A DNA stretch of 64,000 nt from positions 109,696,171 through 109,760,170 of the forward strand of contig NC_134398.1 in the NCBI RefSeq assembly GCF_050003625.1, written 5' to 3'. Source of the stretch: Haematobia irritans (taxonomy: Eukaryota > Arthropoda > Insecta > Diptera > Muscidae). Below the pieces are notes generated by a model that saw only the letters and a program-made list of their open reading frames with translations, was not told the origin of the DNA and did no database searches. Each line of letters starts with the position of its first letter. Position 1 is the first letter of the stretch. Below are positions 9,803 to 21,110 of this stretch, piece by piece. The position numbers and the translations under genes were made by a program.

Positions 9803-11493
9803 TTTTTGGTTACTCAACGAGATGTCAGACTATTATAATAGCAAGATCCAGGTTTACCAACACCAGCAGATTTTTTTGCGTTAACTCGATCAAATTGTGG
9901 AATTCATTACCGCAACGTTTAAAAAATGTAACAAGAAAAAACAGTTTTAAGTTTGAAGCATTTCAATATCTTTTAAATTACTGAGTTAATGTTATGTATT
10001 CATATAATTTGCAGTTTCATCTATAAAATACTTGATAGCCTGCAGCTGATATTCGCTAACTCCGCTCGTAACATTGCGATTTAACTCGAAAGGATCTCGC
10101 AAAACAATGGGTTTCGTCAAGTCACTATCGCAATTCCTATACCTTCCTTTTTTTCTCTTACTTGCTTGATATTTCTAAAAATACATATAACATAGACCAA
10201 ATTTTAAAATTTTTAATTCTAAAATTTTATTGTTTTATTTAATAAATATAAACCTTTATTGTTATTTAGCTTAGGATTTGATAATAATGACATACTAATT
10301 CTTACAATTAAATTACAATTAATGACTTTCTTTATGATGTATACATTGAACTAAAAAAGAAATACTTTCTTATTGTTCTAATGTTATAAATAAATAAATA
10401 AAAAAATAAAATCAGAGAAATGCGTCTTCTATTCTAAGCAAAAAACGCATTCGTAGTTTAAAGACATGAAATCTTTGGTCTCACATTCAATCAATTGTTG
10501 ATCCAATCTCATTTGCGAAAAATAATGAGACATTGACTCCACCATACCATAAACCGCACCAAACTGTCACGTTGAGGATGGAGAAGCTTCTCAACGAAGA
10601 TTCTATTTGCTAAATCTCAAAGAACAAACCTGTTTTCTTTTTTTTTTCCTCTGACTCAAAAAGGAAATTAATCTACTAATAGCAATTTACCATGAACTAA
10701 TTTTCAGCATCGATGTTCGTCAAAAAACTTTGTTTGTTCGAAGAAATATGTCTTATGGCCTGTTCCTGTATATCGAACGAAAACTCATTCGAAAGAAAGG
10801 CAGTCACTCGAATTCGTATGAATTTGGGTTTTTCTATTTTTGAAAGTTCGTTTCGTTTGTAGGAGAATACATTGATTATCCAAAATGAGTACTTTCAAAT
10901 TTTTGGCCTGAGAATTCAGTCAAATGTTAACAATGTTTTTACTTTTTTTCTTGACACTTATTGTATATGTTCGTTTATTACTCGACAACAAAATATGAAG
11001 TGACTTGCCTTTCGAAATAGAAGAACAAAAACCAATTTTCTTTCGTTTGGAATACGAAAGAAACCTTTCGTTCGATATACAGGAACAGGCCATTAATATT
11101 TGCAAGTTTTGTGTACACTCAAAAAAAGTGAACAATCTATTTCACTAAAGCCAATTTAACATTATTTTAGTTCATCGAATTATTATGTTTGGAGAAAGTT
11201 TCCTTTACTCTAATATATTTTTGCGTACGTTAGTTAAACGAACTAAAAAAACGGGAAAAAAATATACACAAATTAAGCATAAAGATATACTAAATTCGTA
11301 TTTCTCACAAAATAGTTTATTATATATTTAAATTTGTAAATTTTGCTTTAAATGCTTCAACAAGTGAAAAAAATTAATTATGTCTTATAAATGTTCTTAA
11401 ATTTGTCGAAAAATATTTACTTATTTTTGTGATATCGGCGTGATGCCTGCGTTTATAATACTGTTTAGTTTTCTAAAAATATTTAAAATATTT
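9803..11493. other. Non-coding block shared with the region upstream of the receptor gene
   Basis: Apart from the MITE at 10756-11092 it matches 53821-55235 almost base for base. I see no credible gene, only A/T-rich sequence. Its copy in B directly precedes the gustatory receptor. Confidence 0.6.
10756..11092. mobile_element. Harbinger-like MITE with TTA target duplication
   Basis: A 27-bp perfect terminal inverted repeat begins TGGCCTGTTCCTGTATATCG at 10756 and closes at 11092. TTA lies on both sides (10753-10755, 11093-11095). Copy B has the empty site 'gtcttaatatttgc' near 54833. A 3-bp TWA duplication is the mark of PIF/Harbinger elements. It is 337 bp, without coding capacity, and its inner part repeats the 'ttcgaaag' words of the ends. 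Confidence 0.9.
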
Positions 11494-11676
11494 TGCTGCA
11501 AGTAGAGGATGCTGATGAGGAATGTGGTAATTCCGAAACAGCTGTACATCCAACCATCTTGCAGTCTATAGGGCTTTGCCCAAATAAATTTGACAAGCAT
11601 ACTTTTCCTCTGTTGGTTAAGCTACACTTGTAGTTTAGTCAATGCATGGCTTTAAGCTGATATCAAAAAAAAAAAA
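11494..11676 (+). mobile_element. SINE-like retroposon, 3' part with A-rich tail
   Basis: 'ttttgctgcaagtagagg...gcatggctttaagctgatatc' followed by an A12 run. The same 170 bp recurs at 18268-18440. The junctions (11480-11493 and 18444-18457) both carry 'aaatatttaaaat', which looks like one target duplication of about 13 bp around the whole 11494-18444 composite. Confidence 0.55.
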
Positions 11677-11884
11677 CAAGTATATACGGCCGTAAGTTCG
11701 GCCAGGCCGAAGCTTATGTACCCTCCATCATGGATTGCGTAGAAACTTCTTCTAAACACTGCCATCCACAATCGAATTACTTAAGTTGCGGTAACGCTTG
11801 CCGATGGCAAGGTATCTTTAAACCATACGTGGTATATATTAAATCAAAAAAGATCGATGCAATACGTATATAATTCAGTTTGAC

Positions 11885-12260
11885 AAAGTAGACATAAAAT
11901 TTTGACAAAATTTTCTACAGAAATAAAATTTTAACAAAATTTTCTATAGAAATAAAATTTTCACAAAATTTTCTATAGAAATAAAAATTTTGACAAAATA
12001 TTCTATAGAAAGAAAATTGTGACAAAAAATTCTACAGAAATAAAATTTTAACAAAATTTTCTATAGAAATAAACTTTTGATTAAATTTTCTATAGAAATA
12101 AAATCTTGGTAGATTATTTGTGGCTCGAGTGGCAACCATGATTATGAACCGAATAAAATTTGAACAAAATTTTCTCTAGAAATAACATTTTGACAAAACT
12201 TTCTATAGAAATAAAATTTTGACAAAATTTTTTATAGAAATAAAACTTTGGTAGATTATT
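11885..12260 (+). repeat. 29-bp tandem array
   Basis: About ten degenerate units of the type 'taaaattttgacaaaattttctatagaaa', interrupted by two copies of 'ggtagattatttgtggctcgagtggcaaccatgattatg'-like sequence. The same unit occurs inside the unrelated hAT-type MITE (7054-8000), so it travels in more than one element. Confidence 0.85.
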
Positions 12261-13106
12261 TTTGGCTCTAGTGGCAACCATGATTATGAACCGATATGGA
12301 CCAATTTTGGTGAGATTGGACCAATTTTGGTATGGTTGTTAGCGACCATATACTAACACCACGTTCCTAATTTGAACCGGATCGGATGAATTTTGCTCCT
12401 CCAAGAGGCTCCGGAGGTCAAATCTGGAGAACGTTTTATATGGGGGCTATATATAATTATGGACCGATATGGACCAACATTGTTACATTGTTGGACGTGT
12501 TTTCAAGTTGCTCCAATTAAAATTAAAATTTCATTGTGAATATCTCGCTTAACTTGTTCTAAAACCGGTGCTTAACGTGATCTAAAGCTTTTGCATTCTG
12601 TTCGACATATTTCGTTTGAGCTGTTTTGTGTTGAAAGCTGTATTTTTATAAAGTTTTATAAAACTGCAAACCATCGAAAGCAATACAAATATTTCAGTTT
12701 TTGTTGTTGTTTCGAGGTTTCTGTAAACAAAGAGAAAAGGCGCTTTGACCTGTGAGTACACAAATTAGAAACGTCAGCTTACTCCTCACTCAATAGTGTT
12801 GGCCAGCGAAACGTCATTCCACTGTTCTCCTTCTGTTTTGATTGATAAAAGCTCACTTCAAAAGTTTTTCTGTGGTTGTTGATCAAGCTAAGTACTAATC
12901 ACTGGTTGTTGAAATAGCTAAGTACTGAATTTGCTAACCTAAACTCAACTCTGATTTTGTATATGCCTAGAAGTATACTTTGGATTTTACGTATTAAATT
13001 TCACATTTGATTTCAAGTCTGAATCATATATTTATTCATTGCGAAATTGTTGGAAATATATTTGCATCCACATTCTTGTCTTTGACATATTAAGAAAAAT
13101 TGAAAA

Positions 13107-14044
13107 ATGGCTTGCCCTATACCATCGTGTCGTATCACTAAATTGGATGAACAAATGATTTCGTGCTGGATTTGTTCAACAAGTTACCATTCAAAATGTG
13201 CGCAATTAGCAGCACGCACAATTGACAACTTACGTGAAGATAAGGGTCTGCGGTGGTGCTGTGAAAAGTGCAAACATATTGATGGCGAGTTTTTACCTTT
13301 TTTAAAAACTGTAGAGCTAGACTCGATGATATTTCGAGGGATTTTGATTTGATCTCAGATCGCTTTAAAAAATATAAGAATATTCTTGATAATTCTTCAA
13401 ACTTGGACATAGTGTTACAATCACCAACTGAAAACTCCAGAAAAAGGAAGAAATCTAAATCTAACAAGAATTCATCTAACAATGAGATTGAAACAATTTC
13501 TCCGACACTAGTTAACACCAATAATAATATTCACGATTCAGAGACTGTTGTCATTCCTACTAACAACGCTGAAACTGCACCTTTACCTATTCCACCTATT
13601 ATTATTACCCCGTCGCATTCGAATTCACTGAACACTGGAACAGTAGTGGCACCAGCTACTGTGTTAACTGATACTAATTCATTCTTTTCTCCTTTTAATA
13701 CACCTACAAATCAATCGCCTGCTGGTTCAGCTCCAAAACCTTTAAGGGTCTTACCCCCAATGAAAACCATTTTTGCTGCCCGTTTTGCTCCAGAAACAAC
13801 TGAGGATGATATTCATTTCTACATAAAATCAAAACTGAATGCAAATGTAGACATTAAGGTATCTAAACTGCAATTTGTAGAGAGGAGGAACAAGTCGTCA
13901 TTCAAAATTTTCGTACCTGAGGACATTTTTGACACAGTGGTCAATCCGGAATTTTGGCCTTACAGAGCTGTGGTGCATGAATTTGTTTTTAGAGATAGAG
14001 TAGCCCGTTTACCTGCACGTCCCGTTGAGCAATCAAAAAACTGA
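13107..14044 (+). pseudogene. CR1-type ORF1 protein with PHD finger (one frameshift)
   Basis: ORF1 proteins bind element RNA in the retrotransposition particle. Residues 3-60 form a PHD-type zinc finger: C3-x4-C8, then CWIC, H-x2-C and CEKC supply eight ligands. A frame change at about 13310-13350 moves to a second open frame (to 14044). That has a basic stretch (RKRKKSKSNKN), a Ser/Thr/Pro/Asn-rich linker and a C-terminal domain from 'LPPMKTIFAARFAPETTEDD' that I cannot name but which looks RNA-binding-like. The ORF2 reading begins about 30 bp after the stop. Confidence 0.75.
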
Positions 14045-14079
14045 ATAAAACCCTGTCTGATACGAATTTTACTTTAGTT

Positions 14080-15013
14080 TATCAGAATGTTAGGGGACTT
14101 AACACAAAATTATGCAACCTATATACGGATAGCTTTGGCTTTGATTATATTTACTGAAACCTGGCTTCAAAGTAATATCTTAAATACTGAAATCTTATGC
14201 GACAAGTACCAAATTTATAGATGTGACCGCACAACTGGTTTGAAGAAATCTGGTGGCGGCGTCCTAATTGCTGTTTCTTCGAAATTTGCTTCATCAAAAA
14301 TTGATATTCCAAATGAACTTCAAATTGAATATATAGGAGTGAAAATAAGGTGCGGCCATAATTCATTGTTTGTGACTTGCTCCTATATTCCTCCTGGTTC
14401 TTGTAACGATGTTTATAATGCTCATTTGACTGCTATCCAATCGGTCCTATCTACTGCGAGACCCTCTGATTTGATTGTTTTGTCTGGTGATTTTAACATT
14501 CCATCTATTACATGGAAATATTGTGAGGAAATGAATTACTCCGTACCAATGCTAAGAAATGGATATCAATCTGAATTTGTTGAAAACTTGTTAAAAGATG
14601 GTCTTTTTCAAATTAGCAACATACAAAATTCGAATAATAAATTACTTGATTTATTTTTTACAAATGAACTAAAAGATGTGTTTTTATCACGCGTCAATGC
14701 CGTTGTAAATCCTGAAGATGTTCATCATCCCACTGTCTGTATGGATATAAATATGTCTTTTTCGAGATCTATGCGAAATAAACTCGTATTGAAAACTGAT
14801 AAAATATTCTCTTTTAATAGAACTGATTATGAAAAACTGAACTCATTACTATTAAATGTGGATTGGAATAAAATTTTACCAGCGAGAAATCTTGATGAAT
14901 CAATAAATACATTTTATGAAACTTTGAATTCATTCATAGCCCAATCTGTTCCATTAATTCGAATAACTTCTCACACTGGTCCACCTTGGAATGACAGTAA
15001 ATTACGAACTTGA
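14080..15013 (+). pseudogene. CR1 ORF2 N-terminal part: AP-type endonuclease (frameshifted)
   Basis: YQNVRGLNTKL at about 14080 is the start of the endonuclease/exonuclease/phosphatase fold. One base is missing near 14147, after which the frame continues FTETWL (the conserved catalytic Glu region), GGGVLIAV, LSGDFNIP (Asp/Asn pair) and HHPTV. The enzyme nicks target DNA to prime reverse transcription. It ends at TGA 15011-15013 through a second 1-base change; the RT frame starts 4 bases earlier, so the protein was once continuous. Confidence 0.8.
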
Positions 15014-16902
15014 AGAATAGAAAGAATAAACTTTATAAAAAGTATAAAAAATCTGGATCTGTGACTGACTATGCAAACTACTCAATTGCTCGTTCAGAAT
15101 ACAACCTGTGGAATAAACAATCCTATAACAATTATTTATCGAAAATTAAAAATGAACTGAAGCTTAATCCAAAGTCATTTTACAGATTTGTTAATTCTAA
15201 ACGTCAATCAAATGTGTATCCAAGAACCCTTCACTATGGTGCTGTTGAAGGGGATGATAATGAATCTATATGTAATTTGTTTTCAAAGTTCTTTGCAACA
15301 ACTTACTGCCATAAGGATTTCAAGCAATCTGATGCGTACCCATATAAAATACAGGAATACTCGACATTCACTACTCCATTTATTTCTCCTGATATTGTGA
15401 TGAGTTATATGGAAAAGATAAAATGTTCATATCGCCCGGGCCCTGATGGGATTCCCAGTAACATCCTCAAATATTGTGCTCATTCTCTTTCGACTGCTCT
15501 TTCATTTCTGTTTAATGAATCTTTGCGCACAGGTCACTTTCCTACGTTGTGGAAGAATTCATTTATCATTCCGCTATTTAAAAATGGAAGCAAGTCAGAT
15601 ATTACGAATTATAGAGGCATTGCTAAATTAAGTGCTATTCCAAAACTGTTGGAGAAAATTATTTCTGATAGTTTGAATCATCAAGTCTCCTCTCTTCTAT
15701 CGCCTAAACAACACGGCTTCCGTAAATCTTGTTCGACCATAACAAATATCTTGGAATTGACTACAATGGTTAATGAAGGCTTTAGAGATCGTTTACAGAC
15801 TGATGTCATTTATACTGATTTTAGTAAGGCGTTTGACAAAGTAAACCATTCACTTTTACTGTACAAACTGCATCGCATGGGCTTCAGTGAATTAATGGTA
15901 TCCTGGTTTGAAAGTTATCTAAAGAATCGTACACAATTTGTAGTATTTGATAACATTATTTCAAAATCAATACATGTGCCTTCTGGTGTTCCACAAGGCA
16001 GTCATCTTGGCCCTCTATTGTTCTGCTTATTTATAAATGACCTTCCATCAGCCATTAAATATGGTTACACTCTCATGTATGCTGACGATGTTAAAATTAT
16101 AAAGGTTATTCGGAATAGTGATGACCAATCCTTACTCCAATCTGATCTGAATAGCATGTACAGATGGTGCTCATCAAATATGATAGAACTGAACATAAGG
16201 AAATGCAAGCATATCTCTTTTTATAGATTAAATTATATCGACACGAATTATAACTTGAATGGCACAACGCTTGAAACTGTTGAATCCTTTAAAGATCTTG
16301 GAATACTTTTGGATCGCATGCTAAATTTTAGATCTCACATTTCTATGACTGTAAATAAGGCCTATGGATCATTTGGATTTGTCAAGCGCTGGAGTAAGGA
16401 ATTTTCTGACCCATTTGTTACAAGAAACTTATATATATCACTTGTGCGTCCTATCCTGGAATATGGATCTGTAATTTGGGACCCACAGTACCAAATTCAT
16501 TGCAATCGTATTGAATCTGTTCAGAAACAATTTTTACTGTTTTGTTTACGTCGGAATAACTGGACACCTCAAACCTTGCCGTCTTACAAAGAAAGACTAT
16601 CGCTCATCAAATTACCTACACTGAAAAGTAGACGTACCATGCTGAATATCTGTTTTATGGTTGATTTAATTAACGGAAGATTTATATCTGACTTCCTTAT
16701 TAACAGCATATCATTCAATGTACCCTTTAGACCTACCCGCAACTTTGAACTGCTCCACATTGAATACTTTCGAACGAACTTTGAAAACAACGATCCACTT
16801 CGCCGTCTTTGTAAAGAATTCAATAAATTTTATTATTATCTTGATTTGTCAGAAGAGAAATACAATGTAAAGAAAAAGATAACATTATTATTAAATACTT
16901 GA
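15010..16902 (+). CDS. CR1 ORF2 C-terminal part: reverse transcriptase, long open frame
   Basis: 630 codons without a stop. RT blocks in order: RPGPDGIPSNILKYC (about residue 142), YRGIAKLS, KQHGFRKSCST, YTDFSKAFDKVNH (first catalytic Asp), SGVPQGSHLGPLLFCLFIND, YADDVKI (catalytic Asp pair), then WCSSNMIELNIRKC and LGILLDRMLNF of the thumb. No RNase H follows, as in CR1/jockey elements. It has no ATG start of its own, being downstream of a frameshift. All catalytic residues are present, so decay is recent relative to the other RT fragments here. Confidence 0.85.
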   Translation: MKNRKNKLYKKYKKSGSVTDYANYSIARSEYNLWNKQSYNNYLSKIKNELKLNPKSFYRFVNSKRQSNVYPRTLHYGAVEGDDNESICNLFSKFFATTYCHKDFKQSDAYPYKIQEYSTFTTPFISPDIVMSYMEKIKCSYRPGPDGIPSNILKYCAHSLSTALSFLFNESLRTGHFPTLWKNSFIIPLFKNGSKSDITNYRGIAKLSAIPKLLEKIISDSLNHQVSSLLSPKQHGFRKSCSTITNILELTTMVNEGFRDRLQTDVIYTDFSKAFDKVNHSLLLYKLHRMGFSELMVSWFESYLKNRTQFVVFDNIISKSIHVPSGVPQGSHLGPLLFCLFINDLPSAIKYGYTLMYADDVKIIKVIRNSDDQSLLQSDLNSMYRWCSSNMIELNIRKCKHISFYRLNYIDTNYNLNGTTLETVESFKDLGILLDRMLNFRSHISMTVNKAYGSFGFVKRWSKEFSDPFVTRNLYISLVRPILEYGSVIWDPQYQIHCNRIESVQKQFLLFCLRRNNWTPQTLPSYKERLSLIKLPTLKSRRTMLNICFMVDLINGRFISDFLINSISFNVPFRPTRNFELLHIEYFRTNFENNDPLRRLCKEFNKFYYYLDLSEEKYNVKKKITLLLNT

Positions 16903-16975
16903 TATATTAACAAACAATATGTATATAATGTAATATATTACTGTTAGTCTGTAAGGGTTTAATCCATAGATGAAA

Positions 16976-17013
<38 letters not shown>

Positions 17014-18017
17014 CACGGTTGTTAAAGATCATATACTAACACCATGTTCCAAATTACAACCGGCTTGGATGAAATTTGCTTCTCTTGGAAACTTCGCAAG
17101 CCAAATCTGGGGATCGGTTTATATGGGGGCTATATATAATTATGAACCGATGTGGACCAATTTTTGCATGGTTGTTAGAGACCATATACTAACATCATGT
17201 ACCAAATTTCAGCCGGATCGGATGAAATTTGCTTCTCTTTGAGGCTCCGCAAGCCAAATCTGGGGATCGGTTATATATAATTATGGACCGATGTGGACCA
17301 ACTTTTGCGTGATTGTTAGAAACCATATACCAACACCATGTACCAAATTTCAGCCGGATCTGATGAAATATGCTTCTCTTAGAGGCTCCGCAAGCCAAAT
17401 CTGGGGATCGGTTTATATGGGGGCTATATATAATTATGGACCGAAATGGATCAATTTTTGCATGGTTGTTAGAGACCATATACCAACACCATGTACCAAA
17501 TTTCAGCCGGATCGGATGAAATTTGCTTCTGTTAGAGGCTCCACAAGCCAAATCTGAGGGTCCCTTTATATGGGGGCTATATATAATTATGGACCGATGT
17601 GGACCAGTTTTTGCATGGTTGTTGGAGACCATATACCAACACCGTGTACCAAATTTCAGCCGGATCGGATGAAATATGCTTCTGTTAGAGGCTCCACAAG
17701 CCAAATCTGAGGGTCCCTTTATATGGGGGCTATACGTAAAAGTGGACCGATATGGCCCATTTTCAATACCATCCGACCTACATCGATAACAACAACTTGT
17801 GCCAAGTTTCAAGTCGATAGCTTGTTTCGTTCGGAAGTTAGCGTGATTTCAACAGACGGACGGACGGACGGACGGACGGACATGCTTAGATCGACTCAGA
17901 ATTTCACCACGACCCAGAATATATATACTTTATGGGGTCTTAGAGCAATATTTCGATGTGTTACAAACGGAATGACAAAGTTAATATACCCCCATCCTAT
18001 GATGGAGGGTATAAAAA

Positions 18018-18444
18018 CAACAATAACGATTGAAGAGAAGCCAACAATAACAAACAAAACGAATGAAGATAGAGGAAGCACGCTCAAAAACAAACCCAGC
18101 CAAATACATTCAAATCGATGATTTGAGTTTGGCAAAGGAAAAGAGATATGCTGGCAAATTTGTTTAGGCAGTAGCCGACTATCAAACCCTTTTTCGGGAG
18201 GTTCAAGTGTAGTTCACTTTGGGTTGAGTGAATTACCCGAATTTATTCTGATAATTGGTTGATAGTTTTGCTGCAAGTAGAGGATGCTGATGAGGAATGT
18301 GGTAATTCCGAAACAGCTGTACATCCAACCATCTTGCAGTCTATAGGGCTTTGCCCAAATAAATTTGACAAGCATACTTTTCCTCTGTGGGTTAAGCTAC
18401 ACTTGTAGTTTAGTCAATGCATGGCTTTACGCTGAGATAAAAAA
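18018..18444 (+). mobile_element. SINE-like retroposon, longer copy
   Basis: From 'caacaataacgattgaagag' through 'aggcagtagccgactatcaaacc', 'gggaggttcaagtgtag', 'ctgataattggttgatagttttgctgcaag' to 'tttacgctgagat' and an A-rich end. The last 170 bp equals 11494-11676. With that copy it forms a head-to-tail pair split by alpha 1. Possible tRNA-derived SINE: 'ggttcaagtgt' resembles a B box, but no full tRNA head is evident. Confidence 0.5.
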
Positions 18445-18632
18445 AAAAACAACAATAAATATTTAAAATTTTCTAAATTTAACCAAAAGTTTTCTTCCTG
18501 TTGGGTTCACTGTTTTTTCAGTGTACTAAAATTTTGTTTTCACAATCTTACATCTTAGTTCAATATTTTTTCAATCCGTTTAACTAAATCGTTTCATCAT
18601 AGATTTCCACAACATAAACGGCAAAAAATTTT
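18445..18632 (+). other. Non-coding DNA homologous to the receptor upstream region, truncated
   Basis: 18456-18632 matches 55236-55395 closely ('ttaaccaaaagttttcttcctg', 'catagatttccacaa'). In B the match runs on to the gustatory receptor about 240 bp later; here it ends in 'ggcaaaaaatttta' where alpha 2 begins. Confidence 0.8.
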
Positions 18633-19613
18633 ATATGGTCTCTACCAACCATGCAAAAATTGGTCCACATCGGTCCATAATTATATATAGCCCCCATATA
18701 AACCGATCCCCCGATTTGGCTTGCCGAGCCTCAAAGAGAAACAAATTTAATCCGATCCGGCTGAAATTTGGTACATGGTGTTGGTATATGGTCTCTAACA
18801 ACCATGCAAAAATTGGTCCACATCGGTCCATAATTATATATAGCCCCCATATAAACCGATCCCCAGATTTGGCTTGCGGAGCCTCTAAGAGAAGCCAATT
18901 TCATCCGATCCGGTTGAAATTAGGTACATGGTGTCAGCATATGATCTCTAACAACCATGCAAAAATTGGCCCACATCGGCCCATAATTATGTATAGACCC
19001 CATATAAACCGATCCCCAGATTTGACCTCCGGAACCCCTTGGAAGAGCAAAATTCATCCGATTCGGTTGAAATTTGGTACGTGATGTTAGTATATGATAT
19101 TTAACAACCATGCCAAAAGTGGTCCATATCAGTCCATAATCATATATAGCCCCCATATAAACCGATCCCGAGATTTGGTTTTGGAGCCACTTGGAGGAGA
19201 AATTTCATTCGAGTCAGTTGAAATTTGGTACATTGTGCTAGTATATGGCCGTTAACAACCATGCCTACTACGTCCATATCGGTCTATAGTAATATATAGC
19301 CCTCAGATAAATCGATCCCCAATCACACAAAATTTGGTCCATATCAAGTTCATAATTCTATATAGCCCCCATATAAGCGACCCACATATTTCAATTCTGG
19401 CTCTCTACGTACCGTGCAAAAGTCCATGTCGATTCGTAATTTTTGTAGACTTACCTATACATAACTTTTTTCTCTAATATATAAGAAGTTTTAAGATACC
19501 ACAACCCAAGTAATTCGATTGTGGATGACATTCTTTCGTAGAAGTTTCTACGCAATCCATGGTGAAGGGTACATAAGATTCGGCCTGGCCGAACTTACGG
19601 CCGTATATACTTG
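18633..19613 (-). repeat. Alpha dispersed repeat 2 (truncated)
   Basis: Reversed alpha, complete at the CAAGTATATACGG end (19613) and cut in a monomer at 18633. It carries some five monomers of 'cccccatataaaccgatcc...gtacatggtgttagtatatgg'. Open frames in it come from a monomer length of about 153 bp (51 codons), not from coding. Confidence 0.8.
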
Positions 19614-20435
19614 TTATGTATTCATATGTATATTTCATGTAAGGATTTTCAAAATTTGTTCTTTTTAGCACCATGATAAACGTGCATATTAATTTGACAT
19701 GACCTATGAAGTGTCGCCGTTGCGCCTTTAAGCATGTACGCAACTCGTTCGAACACATCATCGGCGAATGGCAATAATGCATGTTATATGTGCAGTCTTA
19801 ATTTGTTTTTTTTGATATTACATATAAAAAAAATTTTATGTTGAGCATGCTTTTTAACTTGTCAAGGCCTATGAAGTACCGCTATTTCGCATTTAAGCCT
19901 GTACGCAACTTGTTCGAGCGAATCATTGGCAGATGACAATAAAGCATGTCACAACTGATATTCTAATTTGATCGTTATATTCATATTCGTAATTTCATTC
20001 ATTCATTTTCCATTCTTTTGTAAAGGCATTATCTTGTATTCTCATGGTGTCCACGAAGATTTGAACCCCTGCGCCAATAGACGCTTACCACTAGAATTTA
20101 GGACGCCATTTGTTAAGATATGCCTATGTTTTAATGCTGTATTTTTGAAAGATATTTATTTTCTTATGTATTTTTTGTATGTTTATAATCTTTTTGAGCT
20201 TATTTCTCATGGGACCCATTTGTTAGGGTATTTTTCGAAATATTAAGAAGTGAGAAAGAAGAGAAGAAAAAGGAGAAATTATGTATCATACTTATAAAGG
20301 CTTACGTTTAAGGAGATTTTCTCTTTACTTTTAAATTAGGTGATAATAAATTCTTAATATTCTGTTTGTGAATCCTTCTTCCACTCTTTGTCAGCACCGT
20401 TACCCTATTATTTTTGGCAACTATTTCTTTCCTAT
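19614..20435 (-). other. 3' flank of gypsy-like element, left arm
   Basis: No ORF of substance. It contains two related stretches, 'aagtgtcgccgttgcgcctttaagcatgtacgcaactcgttcgaa' (about 19708-19752) and a diverged version near 19875-19920, and a tRNA-like complement 'gatttgaacccctgcgcc' at 20059-20076. It mirrors 31190-32050. Confidence 0.5.
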
Positions 20436-20798
20436 AGGCCGGTATGCACCTCTAGCGAAATTTTCGGTAGCAAAAATTTATTTAAGTCTACAACAAAAAA
20501 CAGGGCTGTGTACACAAATTTTAAACCAGCTAATCGCTTTTAAAAATTGTTAATATATGTTCCAAATATTCCTCAAATAAATTGTTTATTATTTACAGAC
20601 CTTTTAAAACTTTTACGCACACAATGATTGTAATAAATTAAATGTTTGCTGCCAAAATATGCTTTTGACAACCCTGTTATTTTCATTAGAGGTGCGTACC
20701 AGCTTACGAAATTGAACGCTACCGAAAATTTCGTTAGCATAAATAGCAATGCATTTCTTATGGGAATGAAAATTTTCGCTAGAGGTGCATACCGGCCT
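20436..20798. mobile_element. MITE with AGGCCGGTATGC ends, left arm only
   Basis: AGGCCGGTATGCACCTCTAG at 20436 matches the complement at the right end (to 20798) over about 25 bp. TAT borders both sides (20433-20435, 20799-20801). The right arm (near 31185) holds the uninterrupted 'tttatataggaaag', so insertion came after the palindrome formed. It is 363 bp, non-coding. A 3-bp duplication suggests a Harbinger-like origin, though TAT is not the classic TWA. Confidence 0.8.
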
Positions 20799-20801
20799 TA
20801 T

Positions 20802-21110
20802 ACAAAGCCTTATTTTTACCTTTAATTGTCTTTATTGCAACGTATATCTCACGCCCTCTTTTATATTTCTTCGGACTTTGCCGCTTCTCATTAACTTTCA
20901 AATTTCGAGCCGCCATTTTGTTCTTCAAAAGGTGTCTGATATCCTTATTGACCTTTGCTTGTTGAGATAATAATTTTTCAAAACTCGCCCCTTTAATCCT
21001 ATTAAAGAATAAATCCCTGGGTCTTTTCTTTGTTACCGAATGTATCGTGTTATTATTTATAACGATCGACACATATTTCGATCAATTCCTTTACCGACAA
21101 GTCCGGGTAT
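20802..21110 (-). pseudogene. Gypsy-like integrase C-terminal fragment, left arm
   Basis: The minus strand reads HSVTKKRPRDLFFNR and KYKRGREIYVAIKTIKGKN, the C-terminal part of errantivirus-like integrase after the catalytic core. It is cut off by the MITE on one side and alpha 3 on the other. The core lies at 23466-24722. The right-arm counterpart, which runs on to the pol stop, is at 28843-31309. Confidence 0.65.

Larger units (their letters stand above)
12479..17008 (+). mobile_element. CR1-like non-LTR retrotransposon with PHD-finger ORF1
   Basis: About 4.5 kb: a 5' UTR of some 630 bp, ORF1 (13107-14044), ORF2 with endonuclease and reverse transcriptase (14080-16902), and an A31 tail (16978-17008). 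It lies within an alpha monomer: 'gaccgatatggaccaa' before and 'tggcacggttgttaaag' after are adjacent parts of the monomer. A clear target duplication is not seen. Three 1-base frame changes make it inactive, but the length appears complete, unusual among the retroelements here. Confidence 0.85.
11677..18009 (+). repeat. Alpha dispersed repeat 1, interrupted by a CR1 element
   Basis: It begins CAAGTATATACGGCC with the palindrome TTCGGCCAGGCCGAA and ends GATGGAGGG before TATAA. It holds a 29-bp array, then monomers of about 153 bp with 'atgggggctatatataattatggaccga' (here 17009-17760, five or so units), then GACGGACGG (17857-17880), 'gactcagaatttcacca' and a TATA-like 'atatatactttatggggtc'. 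CR1 (12479-17008) sits within a monomer. The repeat lies in the A-rich tail of the SINE-like unit. Confidence 0.75.
1..18632. repeat. Segmental duplication, copy A
   Basis: Blocks here recur in the same order and orientation in 43063-55395: 1-2026 with 43063-45073, 3672-3712 with 45069-45107, 4885-5370 and 6470-6790 with 45110-45710, 9398-11490 with 53485-55235, and 18456-18632 with 55236-55395. Matches are nearly base for base, with scattered substitutions and insertions private to one side. The homology stops at 18632, inside the region that in copy B lies just upstream of the gustatory-receptor gene. It could be a genuine duplication or two haplotypes joined by the assembler. Confidence 0.8.

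Noticed and set aside
11885..12260. CRISPR-like array of 29-bp repeats
   Set aside because: Units are directly adjacent without spacers, in a eukaryotic transposon setting.
13138..13521. Minus-strand 127-codon frame opposite CR1 ORF1
   Set aside because: Shadow of the PHD-finger frame, with no motif of its own.
17195..17812. Long open frames of repeated 51-residue units in alpha repeats (also 18635-19084, 62631-63218, 60859-61754)
   Set aside because: The monomer is about 153 bp, a multiple of three, so a frame open in one unit stays open in the next on either strand. No start context, no conserved domain, and frames exist on both strands.
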